Positions 33,488 through 47,900 of a stretch of DNA of 64,000 bases are shown in pieces (positions within the stretch are counted from its first letter, which is position 1; the number at the start of each line of letters is the position of its first letter). The stretch covers positions 22,818,599 to 22,882,598 of the forward strand of contig NC_088309.1 in NCBI RefSeq assembly GCF_910592395.1, given 5' to 3'. The notes beneath the pieces were generated by a model, which saw only the letters and a program-made list of their open reading frames with translations, made no database searches and was not told the DNA's origin. Source of the stretch: Lineus longissimus (Eukaryota; Nemertea; Pilidiophora; Heteronemertea; Lineidae). The position numbers and the translations under genes are program-made.

Positions 33488-35341
33488 TTTATCTTCAAAT
33501 ACATGGTTGAAGTAATTATGCTACAGGTTGGCTTGTGTGAATTCCATGAAAGAAACTATTGATTTTGATGCTGGTTGTGGTCCAATTGGATATATCCAAA
33601 ATACTTTCAATTTCACAGTGTGCCTGTTGAGAAGAGATTATATTTTAACTCATTCAGTCTTGACCCATCAAAAACTTTGTTATCTGAGATATTCTGTTCT
33701 ACTTAATTCTGAAAGCTCAGAAAGTAGATTTTTCTCATATATTTTAGGTTTTAAAACCAGGAATTTTATGCATGCTTTCATAACAGAACTGCTCAGAAAT
33801 CCATTTTGGCTTTACATACATCGAAATTCAACCGTGCTTTGACTTAACTGTTACCCATGGGGCCGGTACTTGTCTCTTCAGTTGCTATGGCAATCATGTA
33901 AACAACCAGTAATGGTGCTCAACATGACAGGTCAAACAGAATGCACTAAGAGTAAGTGAGGAAGCACCGTGGAAACTGTGGTCTATCGGGGATCTGATGA
34001 GCGTGGCCTCCCATCAACCTTGTGGTCTCAATCCATCCATATGTTTTATCAAGATTTGATTAAAACTCTCAAAGCATATCTCATTGAGCCACTCTTTCAT
34101 TAGGGATGACCCCTGAAACGCATCAGATATTACTGGCTGCATAGGCCTCCATTACATTTAGATCGATGGATGTGCCTTAATATTTGGATGTGTTATATTT
34201 CACTTGAAAAGTATTAATATCATTGGTGATAAAATTATAAAGCTCACTGATTTCAGGCTAAAGTCGTTTACTGTCCCCAGCAGTTCAATTCATGGTCCTG
34301 TATAAGTTCATGCTATTCACGCACTGGGTGTAACTGCTTGCATCTTAAATGAACCACATTCATAATCCGCAATCAGTTATTCATAACCCGCAATAATTCA
34401 TATCATGTGCTGGAATTTTCATATGCTTTGCGTAGGCTTGCATTGTCCGGGGCATGATCCATAATAAAAGTAACATGGAGTTAATGAAATCAATTATTCA
34501 TAGTTTTTCTTTTGATGAGGGCAGGTCGGCTAGCATACCTGTATTTCCACGGGCTGCTGGCTGGAGGCGCATGTGTGGTGTTTATTTTGCACACATGCAG
34601 CATTGTTTTTGACAACTTCTTTGACTCGGATATGTAGTGACATCAACTGTCGCTCGCTACGTACAAATTGATGATTTGCTAAGCGTTTGTGACACCACTG
34701 TGGAGTACCTTTAAACGGGATTATTCATTTGCTTAAGAGAACCATATATGTTAAAAAGTGGATGCCTCATTTGAACTTTCTGTTGAAGTTGGAATATATT
34801 CTGTAGGAAGTTGGATACCCTGAACTTCTTTGGAGGTTTGGATAAAGTTGATCTGTGCAACTGGATTATATATCTTGTGGTAATTTTTCTCCGGGCCTGC
34901 AGAATTGGGTAAGTTTTCATCAATAAGAAATAAAATGGAGAAAAATATATCAGCAAATTTGATAGCTTGTTTGGATAGGTAGCAAAATCCTGGACCTTTT
35001 CTTTACTCAGATATCTTGTAGGCTTATTCTCCTGCCCATTGAACTTAGAAATATCAGGATTCAATGTTCTTGATCTTGGGGAAACATACATGGTGTTGAG
35101 AACCTGTCTGTATAATGGAGCATCTTGGTGTTGATTTTCTTGTATCATCACTAAGAATGAAGCAAGCTGGTGCGACTTGTATTAGGCTGACCTTATTGTC
35201 TTTGAAAGATGAGCAATGAGAATGAGCTGTTATCATTTTGAAGTGGATCAATGGGAAGTGATTGGAAAGTCTTGGGTCATAAAAAGAGAAAGCTGTGTTA
35301 TAAATAGTTACTGATGAAGATCATGTCTTTTCTACTTTCAG
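33488..35341. other. Spacer upstream of ADGRV1
   Basis: No supported gene. A 146-codon frame at 34711-35151 on the minus strand has no domain, signal peptide or splice support and is probably chance. Confidence 0.4.
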
Positions 35342-35409
35342 ATATAAAAGATTAATCAGTCCCTGTATGATGGGTTGGTGAAATCTAGTTCATCTCAAGA
35401 TAGATCGAG
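35342..35409 (+). other. Candidate 5' leader exon of ADGRV1
   Basis: A strong pyrimidine tract with TTTCAG precedes it and GAG/GTGAGT follows, 68 nt. All three frames contain a stop, so it would be non-coding or a terminal codon stretch. The ADGRV1 start codon at 35941 sits 8 nt after a possible acceptor (ATCCAG), which makes an upstream leader exon plausible. Confidence 0.35.
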
Positions 35410-35940
35410 GTGAGTGAAACAGTGAGTGCAAAAAAAATGTTTAGCCTCATGATAATTCTAATGTTGAGAGATGGAGAAATAAATACAAAACAAAAAGTGA
35501 AAACAGGCTCATTGATTTCATGTCTTTGGTTTGGCATGACTCTTGAAGAATGGTATGGTGAGTCACTCCAAGTTTTAATCAATACGGTGGTGACATTTAA
35601 AAGCGGAGTTTGATGATTATTGATGAGACCCACCATGGTTACGAACTAGTGGAGCGTCCATTGTTACATTCCAAGTTCATAGTGGTAGTTCATATCAGTC
35701 TTGCCGCTGTTTTTAATTGGCTGTGAAAGAAGAAATGCTTGGATAAAATCTTACTATTTTAGAGAAGTTATGATCTGTTTTCAGTAATTTCAATCAGACT
35801 CGACCAAAAGTTTGAAGTAAAAAGCTTATGTTCTAATGTCTAAAAATCCACTCAAGCCTTAACAGAACTGCATGTTACCTGAAATTGTCTTGTTCTCCCC
35901 AAATGAACCCTCTGTATGTTCCAGCAATCCAGGCAGAATA

Positions 35941-38900
35941 ATGTCTAGCTGTTTGAAGGTGTCGCTACTGTTCTTGGTGCTGCTTGGTCCTTGTTATGGA
36001 CAAGTCGTGGTCATCACAACTCCCCAGATAGACGTCAAGGAAGGTGACCAGTTCCCAGTGAAAATCAAACTCATGGGCGAGACATCTGATGAACTGAGTG
36101 TGGTCGTGCGGGTAAGTGATTTTTCCTTTATTTCACCCTTGTGTCTCCTCTTCTAGTTTTTATATTAGCAAAGGTGAGGACCGTCTTGTCAGAGTAAGGA
36201 CTTTTCCAACCGTCACAAAGATACACAAGGGCATGACTCTTATTCATCCTGACGCTTGAAGGGTTGAAATTAATAACGTTCTGATGTGCTTATTTCCGCA
36301 CACCAGAAGTGAGCAATCATTTTGTGAATGTTAACCCTTCAAGCTTCAGGCTCAAGCTCAGTTGAGCTAACACTGATGCTTGTCTCTAATGTCATTTGAG
36401 CGACTGGGCCATGTAATATTATCATAATTGTATTTTCTCTACAGTAATGTCCTATTTGTCAAGCTTCCTCATGTTTTTCTCTGGCATTGTCTATTATATT
36501 TCAGTTGAGTCCTGAATCCGACCCTGCTGACTTTGAAGGTACAAGTCTTGCCTGGGTCTTCAAGAAGGGAGCCAAAAATGAAGAAGTTGAATTGATCTTC
36601 ACGACCAAGGATGATAAGATTCCAGAGAAGAATGAAACGTTTATTCTGGAGCTTCTTGTGATCAAGGGGCCAAGTAATGCCTTGGTTGGTGACCCATCGA
36701 AGGCTACTGTCATCATCTTGGCTAATGATGATGCATTTGGTGTCATTGGCTTTGCAGATGTAAGTCAGTTTTGTTGCTTGATATTCAACACTTACATTAA
36801 CATCTTATCAAATTCTGTTCTGGTCTTATTTACTGGGTCGTTGTATCAATGCTACTTTAGAAAATCTTTAGGAATTGGGTTCCAAAGGGTTAAATACATG
36901 ATGAGCTTGATGGAGATATATTAGCTTGTTAGTTATATGGCTAAAAAAGTTTAGGCTTTTAGTATGTTTCAGTATAATCTAATCTCAAGTTAAATCCTAG
37001 AGCTACACTACATGATCAGGACATCCCATAGTATTTTACTTGCATCCATTTTAAATTCACTGACTAAAATGACTGTATTGAGTATTTATAAATGAAACGT
37101 TTTATCGATGTCCCACTGGCTTACCCAAGGTTTTCAGTAAGTCAGTGTCAACAGTTCTTTTGGCTTCATGCAGAGATTGTTTTTGTGGCTTGATGTCCCA
37201 TATTCCAAGTAATATTCAACGCTATTGATTTCTTCAGCCGTCAGCCAAATCTGTAGAAGAACTGATTGGTAAAGCAAATCCTGTGAGTTTGACTGTCAAG
37301 AGAACACAGGGATTGTTTGGATCAGCCAGAGTCGCATTTCAGGTAACCTTGGTCTTTGAAGATGTGTACGATGTTTCTCAAGTAATTCAAAGACAGAGAA
37401 ATCTATTCACAAATATTAAGCTTCCGTTGAAGTAAAGGAAAACAGTAAACCTACAATGAAATATGCTGTTCTGTTTCCATGATTTTCCAGTTCAGGTTTC
37501 AGATCTTGAGAAAAAAATGACAAGATAAACCAACTAATTGTGTCAACAGGGTGTCCAACGAAGTAGCAGAGATAGTCTTAACTCCGCTCCCGGGCGTAAC
37601 AGTCAGCTTCCAAGCAGAGCTTATCATCTAGCCTCAGGGTTATAGTTTCAACTCCACTCGTAAAAACATGTGGTTTTCTCCATCATGTTCAAGGATATTG
37701 TGTATGGTATATTTGACCTGCAGTATTGTCGATGTCAACAATAAATATTTCTCAGCTTTACTATGCAGAAGTGACAAATGCACATGATCATAATCAATTG
37801 ACTTTCTTTCAGACATCTTGGAATAATGGAACATTGAGCGGTCCATCTGACATCAGTCCAACAGCTGGTGAGATCATCTTCGGAGAAAACCAGGCGTCTG
37901 CTATACTCACCTTCAGTATCCTACCAGATGAGGTAAAGTGCTAAAACATCGCATGTGATTTTGAATAAATTTTACGCCATGACTATAGCTATTCCATTCT
38001 CATGGCAAGTTCCTGCGGTGGAACAATAATGATAAAGGTCGCAGGAGTTGGCCCAGATGAATCTGCTCAGCTGACATGGGGTTGCTCTAAGTCTGCAACC
38101 CTTAGACCTTTTGTTATCACTCACCTAATTGTTACAAAACTTGTTGCAAGATTGATTTGAGGAGAACCTCTTGATGATAAACCAAATAGTAAACCAGAAA
38201 TGGCTACAAATACATCTCGCCAAGTTCGCCAACCTCAGTGGTTGGAGGAACCAAACTTGGGTGTGGTTGGCATTGGAATAATAACTATGAAACTCTTGAA
38301 TGGATATTAACTGTTTTTTTGGTTGTTCCCAAAACTTGAACTTGTCAGACCTGGGGTACGCCCATCTGACTGTATACAAGAAACTACTACAGTTTATACT
38401 ATGTGTGCATGAAGTGCTACAAACTCTAGCAGACAGTGAAATAATCAATGCCCACAACCATAACTAGCCTATTAATGTCGGTAACGGTTTATGAAATGTT
38501 GATGGAGTTTCCTCTACTGGGACATGAACTGATTATTTGATAGAAATGCCTTTTGCTCTTTAATAGTTTAAACTGGTTGCAGCAAAATATTTCAATCGTT
38601 TGAAGCCTATTGTTTCTTGTGGTGTTGACAAATCAGTAAAATAAGAGCTTTTAGAGATTTAGAACCCCATTGAGAAAGCACAGTAATAAAGGTTTAAATG
38701 GTGGTAAATCACTGATTTCATTTTTTCGGACATTTTCTCACCATGTATTATCTCAATAGGTTCCAGAAGAAAATGAAGTGTATCAGGTGACTCTATCCCT
38801 GAAGTCAGTTGGGCCTACCCTCAACACCGCGAGTTCAGTGGTCGAGATTATCATTGTGAAGAATGATGCACCAGTCAGGTTTGCTAAGGTAGGTTTCCAG

Positions 38901-41900
38901 ATAAAATTGTCCGGTCATCTTAATCCTGATATATCAGTTTCCCAGATTGTTGATTGATTGTTGTGTGAAGGGAAAAGTAGGCCTTTCATCTAGCTGCCAT
39001 ACCCTGCCATCTGTTCACATATCGTATTAAAGAAAGGTCCAAGAAAGAAGATATTTAGCCTGGAGGAGATGGGGCTAATCTGAATCTGGGTGGACATCAC
39101 CCAAAAGTTAATAAGTCTGTAAAGGAACAATATTTGCATGTAAGTCCCTTTTGTGTTTTTGACAGATAGAGTCATTATTCCAGTAGGCTTGAACTTGAAA
39201 TAATCGCCTTTATACTATTTTCTGGAGACAACGCGATGATCTTTTGATCAACTGTAGATCATCTGATTCTGTTCGATCAATGGGACTTGCATATTCTTGT
39301 ATTCTTTTGAAATGAGGCTGTTATGTTTGGACTGATCGCGTAATGCCTACATCATCCCTAATTCCTTCTTTCAGTCCCAATTCATTGTTGATGAACTGAA
39401 CAGCCAGAAGACCTTACAGATTCCAATATACAGAGGAATGTCTGCAGATGGGAGTGCTCCAGTTGGACCGGCGGACAAACTTGCATCAGTAAACTACTTC
39501 CTTGTGTCAAACTCGGCAAAATATCAACAGGATTTCCTCGGAAGTAACGGGACAATACGCTTTGATCCAAAGATTCGCACGGACTCCATAACAATCTATA
39601 TCCAGCCTGATACGATTCCTGAATATTTTGAGAAATTCACCGTAGTTCTAGCAAATCCTGTTGGCAATATTGTCCTCGCCGAACCAAAAGTTGCTGAAGT
39701 TGTTATTAATCCGAATGATGATCACAATGGAATCTTGGAAGTGAAATCTAAATCAGGTGCTGTTCGTCCCAGCATAAAGGTCAATGAAGATACTACAGTC
39801 TCTACAGCAGATTTGTCTGTAGTTCGGCGTGGTGGTTCTTTCGGGGTCATCTCTGTGAAATGGGAAATCACACAAGATTCGGGAAAACCGGTTGCTGATC
39901 TGACCCCTACTTCTGGAACGATCGAATTCAAGGAAAAAGAAACAGAAAAGCCGATCACAATTTTGATTGTACAGGATACTGCGCCAGAAGTTGTTGAAAC
40001 GTTTAAAGTGACTTTAGTTAATGGTTCAGTCACTGGTGGAGCTAGGCTTGGTGAGGTTACTACTGGGAGTTTGACGATTGAGGATAGCGATGATGCCTAC
40101 GGTGCTTTTGGGTTTGCAAGTGGAGATCAACAGAAGCTGGAGAGTGTAAGTGTGAAAAATATGTGTTGCACTGACAATGTCACAACCTTGAATCAAGTGA
40201 GTGAAGAGCTGGCAGATCAGTTCTTCAGACACATACAATCATTTGAGATAAGTCATCAAATGGATTTACAATAAGGAACATCATGGGGCGGGTTTTTGCA
40301 CCAATGATTTTCAAGGATAGGCCTTTTATTACTTTTAGTGTGTTCGAATGTGGTTTCCCTTTGAAGTCTTTGATCTCATCTTACTTTATCTGACCTCCAT
40401 GTTTCAGTCTGTCGTGCCCCGACATATCCAGCTGACGATTACCCGATCTGGCGGCACCATCGGCCAAGTCCAGCTCAACTATACCATTGTTTACGTAACT
40501 AATGGGACCATTTACAAGGACGCATTAGAACAAGGAAGCACAGGCTCTGTTGTGTTCGGGGAAGCTGAGCAGAAGAAGATACTGAAGCTGATTATCAAAG
40601 CGTCAACGTTCCTCAACGTTGGGGCGTATTTCCAGGCAACGCTTGACGGCGTTGACCTCACAGACAAAGGTATTGTCCACTTCAGTAGTCCTCGCATCGG
40701 CAGTGAGTCGACGATGCTCCTGAACGTGACAGCTGAGAATGCTGATGGTGAGATTGGATTTACACAATCTGGAGATGTCCTTGCAGAGGAATTACCAGAT
40801 AAGGCTCAGTTGGTAAGTTTGATTTCCATTCAGGCTTGGATCCAAGGAGAACAATCCCAAACCTGTCCTAAAAACCAAGACGTCTTTATATATGTATTGC
40901 TAATACAGTTGTAACTATGAGAACGATTTCATTGCACTTCAGGTTCGCTTGGGTTTGAGTCGTGAGGGTACCAATGGTGATGCCACAGTATCCTGGAGTA
41001 TGAAAGCATCTGGGCCGAATGCTTCTCTTGTTACTACAGGGGACATCAAGCCTTGGAGTGGCCAGGTCAGCTTCACATCAGGTACGTCATTAAGTCTAGA
41101 TTGATTCTCTGTTTGCAGTGTTGAACATTGTGTTTTGACACAGGTGATAATCAAAGTGATGTACGTCTATTAAGGAATGACTTCCAAGCATTTCTTTGTG
41201 TATTTCAGGCCAGAAAGAGGCTTTCATCGACCTGCTCGTCCAGCCAGACACAATCCCAGAAATTGATGAGCAACTCATGATCACATTGGAAAAGGTTGAA
41301 CCGTCACCAAAACAGAAACTCCGCTCCGGTGCTACAGAGCGTAAGATTGTCATCAAGGAGAATGACAACCCTGGTGGAACGTTTGAATTCTCGGCTCAAA
41401 TGTCAGGCAACTATGTCCTCAAGGTTTGTTGATATCAATTCTTTGCCAAAGACTTCAAAGGTACATGTATGTCTAGATGGCTATCTTTATGGGAGATTCA
41501 AAGAAAAGTGGTAGGCATTTAATAGGATGCAATGAGCACTAAGCTTCAACTGGGACATTATACTATCCAAGCTGGCTGCACAGAATTGAGCTATTTTAAG
41601 ACAAATTGACAACCATGATACCACTGTGTCACAGCTTCGATACTATCAGCAATGTTGAAGAAAGAGATGTCGTCATCCAATTTCAGGAAGGAGGTAATCC
41701 AATCTATGTGAATGTGACACGATCAGGAGGTGCCCTTGTGCAGAGGTCAGTTCTTTATTCAATCAGTCCAAACGGAGCATCACAGTTCTATGGCGCTCAG
41801 GATGTCATGGTGTTCAACCAGGGGGACAAGTTCAAGACGGGAACCATCCTCACCATTGATGACAACATACCTGAGGTAAGTTGATTGTGATGCCTGGCTT

Positions 41901-44900
41901 CAAGGATAGATTGGTCTAATGGTTAAGGTGTGGGATTTCTAATCTAAGGGTCATTGGTTTGATACCCAATATGAATACAGCGCTTGTGGCCTCAAGAAAG
42001 CCTCTTTACTAATGTGTCCTTTGAATGAGATGTGAAGCCCAAATTCCTTGTACCTGGTACCTAGCCAAGTAGCATGTTGGATTAGTTTCGATGCAGTACA
42101 TGTGTTAACCCAGCAGCATTAAGAAAAAGAAGAAATTTAATGATTGAGGAAAAGTGAAAATTTAATTATCACATTTACTGTTAACTCTACCTTTAGATTG
42201 ACAACCTGTTCGAATTAAAACTCGAATCCTATAATCTGGCTGTGGCTTCTACCCCTGCTGTGATTGGTGACAATAGCCTCATCAACATAACAATATTAGC
42301 CAATGATGATCCTGAGGGTGTGATCGTCTTCAACAAGTCGGCTCTGGTTGTTCCTGTCAGTAAGTTACTGTTGCTTTCTTTTAATTGCTTTTGAGTAGTT
42401 AATTCATCTAAATGCATAGAATCAAGACAACACCAGGTGTCATCCATCCCCGGTTCGATCCCCTCAGTCAGCTCTTCCTCACTCCACCCAGGTGAATGAA
42501 TGGGTATGATTGAGCTGCTCATCTGTGTCTGCTGAAAGATTCAAGAAAGTCCAGGGTTAAAGTGTTAAGTCAGCTGATAGCCACTAATGCTGTCGATATC
42601 AGACTAAACCAAAAACTTCGTTTTTATGTGACATTTTCAGGTGAGAGTAAAGGAAGCACTATCACCACAGCTGAGGTTGATGTCCTGAGGACACGAGGAA
42701 CCTTCAAGAAAGTAACAGTGGATTGGAAGGTTGTCAAGAACACATCAGACCTGACACCCATGAGTGGCACTGTCACATTTGAAAACAGGCAAAGCAAGGC
42801 GACTATCAACATTATGACACTGGCAGATGAGGTATAGTCTTTTTACGATTGTCAAGGTTTCGAAAAGGGAATCACAAAAAATTGTCTGTTATGCTAAACA
42901 GACATGTGTTGAATGTCGATTGTGTGGTGGGCTTAATCTGACACGACAGGGATACTTAAAAGGCATGGATTAACTTTTGATGTCAGGACGAAATGGTTAT
43001 TGCGTAGAGATCTAATTCTAATATTTATGCATTTCAGATTCCAGAAGATACTGAGACGTTCAGTGTTGAACTTAGTAACCCAACCAATGGAGCAAAGATT
43101 GGCAAGCCGGCTTCTGCACAGGTTGTCATATCCAAGAATGATGATGCAATCTATTTCAAAGGTGAGTATCATCAAGGATGTGGTGATTTACAATCAAAAC
43201 AAGATATTCAGAGCCAATGTGCATGTTTCTATTAACGCTGTTGCATTTATAGCCTTGGCAGTTTAGAGTACCAGTACCTGAATATTTGTACATGTTTTTG
43301 TTCTTCCAGCCCCTGCCTCTGTAGACATCCAGGAGACGGAAGGTGTCAAATTTACCGTTGTCAGAGACAGCGATGCCAAACAAGTTGCTAAAGTCAAATA
43401 CAGGACGGTAAATGGTACAGCCTCTGGAGGGTTAGACTTTGTGCCAATAGATGGTGCACAGTTGACGTTCGCTGTCGGAGAGAAGGAGAAGCAGATTGAG
43501 ATCCAAATATTGAATGACAAACTGCCGGAGCCGAATGAGACATTTTTTGTGGAGCTATATGATGCAGAAGGTAAAAACAGAAGTGTTCGAGTCTGAATTT
43601 GTCACTTCCATGTGACCATACAAAGTGTTCTGTAAATGTAAACATTATTTCTTGTAATTTTCATTGATACCCTTCCCACATTGGAAGTTAGGCCTCCCGT
43701 ATAACACTACAGTTTTCTTCTGAAAAAAACCTTACAGATTTATAGATAGTTTCTGAACAGTTGTCTGAGATCATAAGACAAAACAAATTCTGATTCTACA
43801 AATTTCTTTCAAATTCAAAATTACAGGTGATGTGGTTGTTTTCGGGGCGACCAAGGCGACTGTCCGCATCCTTAGCAATGACATGGCTGGTGGGGTATTC
43901 AAGTTTACTGCACCATTGTCTGAGGATGCCAAGGAAGGGAGCCCTACTTCATTCAAGTGAGTAGAAATGTACAGTAGATATAACATAGTTGAGGGTTAAA
44001 GGAAAGAACGACAAGAATTTTGATTTCAGCTGCTGCTATTTTGATACTACTTTGTCTGCTCATCATCAACCTCAACTCCCTGAAGGAACATAAGATTCTG
44101 CACTCCTGGCTTTCTTTTAAACATTCACACTGACGATCTCTGCCAGCATCATCCAGTTTGAAATAGAGTCAACCGTCTTGCTCAAAGAGACAATGATTAA
44201 GCAGTGGTGGTCTTCATGAGAGTCAAACCCATACTACCACACTGTCAGAAACATGGTGCTCTAATCGCTATAAACAGCTTGTGTCTGAACAGGTTTATCC
44301 CATTATTTTTAGTGTTATTCGTGATATTGCGCAATTTGGAAGTGTGGCGGTCTTCTGGGAGATCTACAGCATCAGTAGCAACACATTCAACCCTAACGGC
44401 ACAGACTTTGACAACATGAGAGGCTCTGTGGTCTTCAAGGAAGGAGAAAAGGTCAAAGCGCTGACTGTTACACCGAAGGCGGATGGCGTGCCCGAATTTG
44501 ATGAGATGTTCAAGATTGTTTTGTTTAACACCTCAGGTGAGTAGACCACTGGAAATTGAATTAGTTCAAGGAAAGCATTGTGGGTATTACTTTGTGGCAA
44601 AAGATGATGCACTTCTGACTTTGATGAAATGTATCTTGAACATGTTTGTTAAAGACCTGATTCGTCCCCAATGTAAAGCTGTGAAAGTGTTGTTCTTTTG
44701 ACTTCTCTTTCTGTGTTGTACATTGAGGAAACGTTTACAAACATTGCCAACCTGACCCTGCTGTGATCTTTCAGGGTCTCAGACATAGAATAGGCATGGT
44801 GTGTATCTTCATTGGCAGTGGTGTGTCATGTTGTATAATGCTTGTTATCCCTATTACCTTCCAGTCATCTCTGACGATGTTGATAACTTACAAGCGTCAC

Positions 44901-47900
44901 TCGCCAAGACGGACTTGACCGTAAACCTGACCATCAAAATGAATGACGACCCCCATGGCGTACTTGGCTTCCCAGTGACGTCCAAAGAGAGAGATGTGGC
45001 AGAGGACTACTACCCTGGGTTCAAGAATACAACCAAGACAAATTTCACTGTTCAGAGGACGATGGGAGATGTGGGTGATATTGAGGTAAGGGAGTTGCTT
45101 GATGTTTTGGTTTAGGAAACATTTTGATAACATCCATTTTGGTGTCCCTGTGATTTAAACATTTAAGTTTCATGTCCATAACCTTGCTGTCTCTTTATCT
45201 TATCTTATTATGAACTGCATATTTCAGGCTGTCTGGGGTATCTACTCTGACTCCGGTACCAACCTACCAAGTATGCATGACCTTCTCTTCTTGGGTACTG
45301 TCCCGACGTCGGTGAAGGAAGTAGCCACCAAGAGAAGACTTGGTACTGGCACGGTTGTGCTGCAGTTTGAGGCCACAGCTGGTGAGTACAAGATTGGCAA
45401 AACGAACACACAAGCAGACGGCACTTCACGGTGATGCACAACCACATGTCGGTAAAATCTTCACTCCTTTTCCAATCACATATTGCTTTTGCTGTGAATT
45501 TACTGACAGCCATCAAGAAATGATGCATGGTCGTGCTGCAGTTTGAGCCGAAGGTGGGCTAACAAAAGCACAAGCAGATGACACGTGCTGATGATGCCCA
45601 TAATTTGGTAAAGTCTTCACTCATCATCCTTTTCCATTCACTTCTACCTTTGCTATGTCTTTGTCTATGTTGCAATAAATGCATGTAATATCAAGACAGA
45701 CCTGAAGATGATTCTGTAACATACTCGATTTAAATTAGATGATTTCACTTAAAACAGTCCAAATGACTTCATATTGCACACACCATTTCACCTGCACAGT
45801 TTATTTTCTTGGGTGGGAAGTGTATTAATTTCAATAACTGGAGGTACATGTACATGTACTTGAATTGAATGACAGCAGCTTCCTTTAAACCATTAATGCC
45901 AGGCTGTCTCTTAGTATTCGACTACCTGATTAATGTTATATGTCTCACCTTTGAAATGCTAAACCAAAACAGTCATGAAAGTTAACTTCAGCATAAACTC
46001 TGTAGTTGCATCCACTCTCCATCGCTTTACATACAAATTTTAGGTTCATGGGTCTCTGTACCGGCTGCGCATCAGCCGTCTCCTGCAGACATCACATCAG
46101 GCTTCAGCATCAGCGCGTGGATTCAACCAGCTGGCGCGACAGATGGGTTCATCGTAGCAAAGACATCACCCAAAGGAGACCGGGTCTATTACGGCTTGAA
46201 GGTCAAGACTCAGAAGGTTGAGCCATTGACTACGATTGACTTCAGATATGCTTTGAAGGGGAATCAAGTAAGTCAGTTAGCATTGAATCTGAGGCTTTGC
46301 TCACTGTTTTCAGCGAGAAGGGCAGATAGGTTTAAAATCACCTTTGGACATGTTTTTAAAAGGATGTTAAAAAAACAGTTTTATTCAGAAATCATTCAAG
46401 TAATATCAGACATCCCAGAGTCATTTGAATCTTCGTACAATCCACCCATATGATTTGAACTCAGGACTTGCAACCAAAAAGTATCCATGGGCAAGGAAGT
46501 TCTAATTACTCTTGGAGGTGAAGGTTCCTTTCTTCTTAGTAGCGACATTTGTTTCATTCTAGGACAGTCAGAATGCACCAATCAAGGTGACTGGTAAAGC
46601 TCTTGATGATGGAACGTGGCACAGCATCCTAATCACAGTCGATAGTGGTTACGTGGGAGTCTACCTGGATGGTGTCAACATTGGAAACACGTAAGTATGC
46701 TTCACCATCTCTTTTATGACCTTGAGCAAGTCAGTAACCTCATCCATTAATTATTGGTGTTGAAGTTAGATTCCATTTCCCTGAGAGTCCAATGATGGGC
46801 CAGGTCAAGCAAATGACAATCAGATATCTCCTTGAGATACAGCAGGTGAGGGGACCAATGCGCCTGCCAGAGCCTTTGCTCTCCTGGTATTAAAGGCAGA
46901 GCAAGGCAAAGAATATTTCACTTGTCAATATACTTGGTTTGTTGTTTACCTTTTCAGTCAACTTGGTGACAAGCAAACGGAGGATCTACCAGGAAACCTG
47001 GCTGTTGGCGCTCTACCGTCTGGTGCTGAGGCCTTCAAGGGACTGATGCAGGATGTTATAGTCTATAGCAGGAAGCTTGAGCCAGGGTGAGTTGGTCCAA
47101 ATGATTTTTCATTTGTTCACTCATTAATCCACTGATCATCTAATACTCTTGAAAATGTGCTTCTTTGAGAAATTACAGAGAAACAAGCAGGCGTTGAAGT
47201 AGAACTGAGAGATGAGAGAATGGTGGATTGGTGACTTAACGTGTCTGCCTGTATGTCTGCAATCGGTAAATCGATGGCATCACACCTCCAAGATGGTCAA
47301 TTCAGGCGAGATTTTTTATTTTCAGTGAAATCAAGGAGATATTTGAAACACCCTCTCGTAAGGATGTAACCCCTTTGTCAGGATATCTCCGCTTCCCTGA
47401 CAAGATGAGACAGGCCTTCATCCACTTTTCATCCCTGGATGATGCAGTGGAAGAGAACAATGAAGTGTTCAGTGTCAGGTTGATCTCTGCCAAGGGAGGG
47501 GGACGTGTGTCGACGAATGATTACGCAGGCATTCTTAAAGGTAGGGGGTAACAAGCAATGAGCCAAGTCAGATATCAAAGTGCTCAAACCCATGATATCC
47601 AAATTATGAGCTGACACTTTAACCACAAGATTATGCTAAAGATTAAAAGGGAGCTTGGATCAGTATCTGAATGAGATTCAGCCCCTATTTTGCCAATTCT
47701 GATTTTGTCGATTGCATCGATTGCATTAAAAATCTCTTTTTTTTTCAGTTCTGAAAAGTGACAATGCAAATGGGCTATTTGGGTTCAGCAGTGGCTGCAA
47801 ACCGACTGTTGCCACAACTGAGAACATCACCTTTAACTGTGACGTAGACAGAAGGAGAGGGAACCATGACACTGTTACAGTGAAATGGAAAATTTATCAG

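Noticed and set aside
34711-35151. 146-codon minus-strand frame
   Set aside because: No Met context, domain, membrane or splice support; composition is like the surrounding AT-rich spacer.
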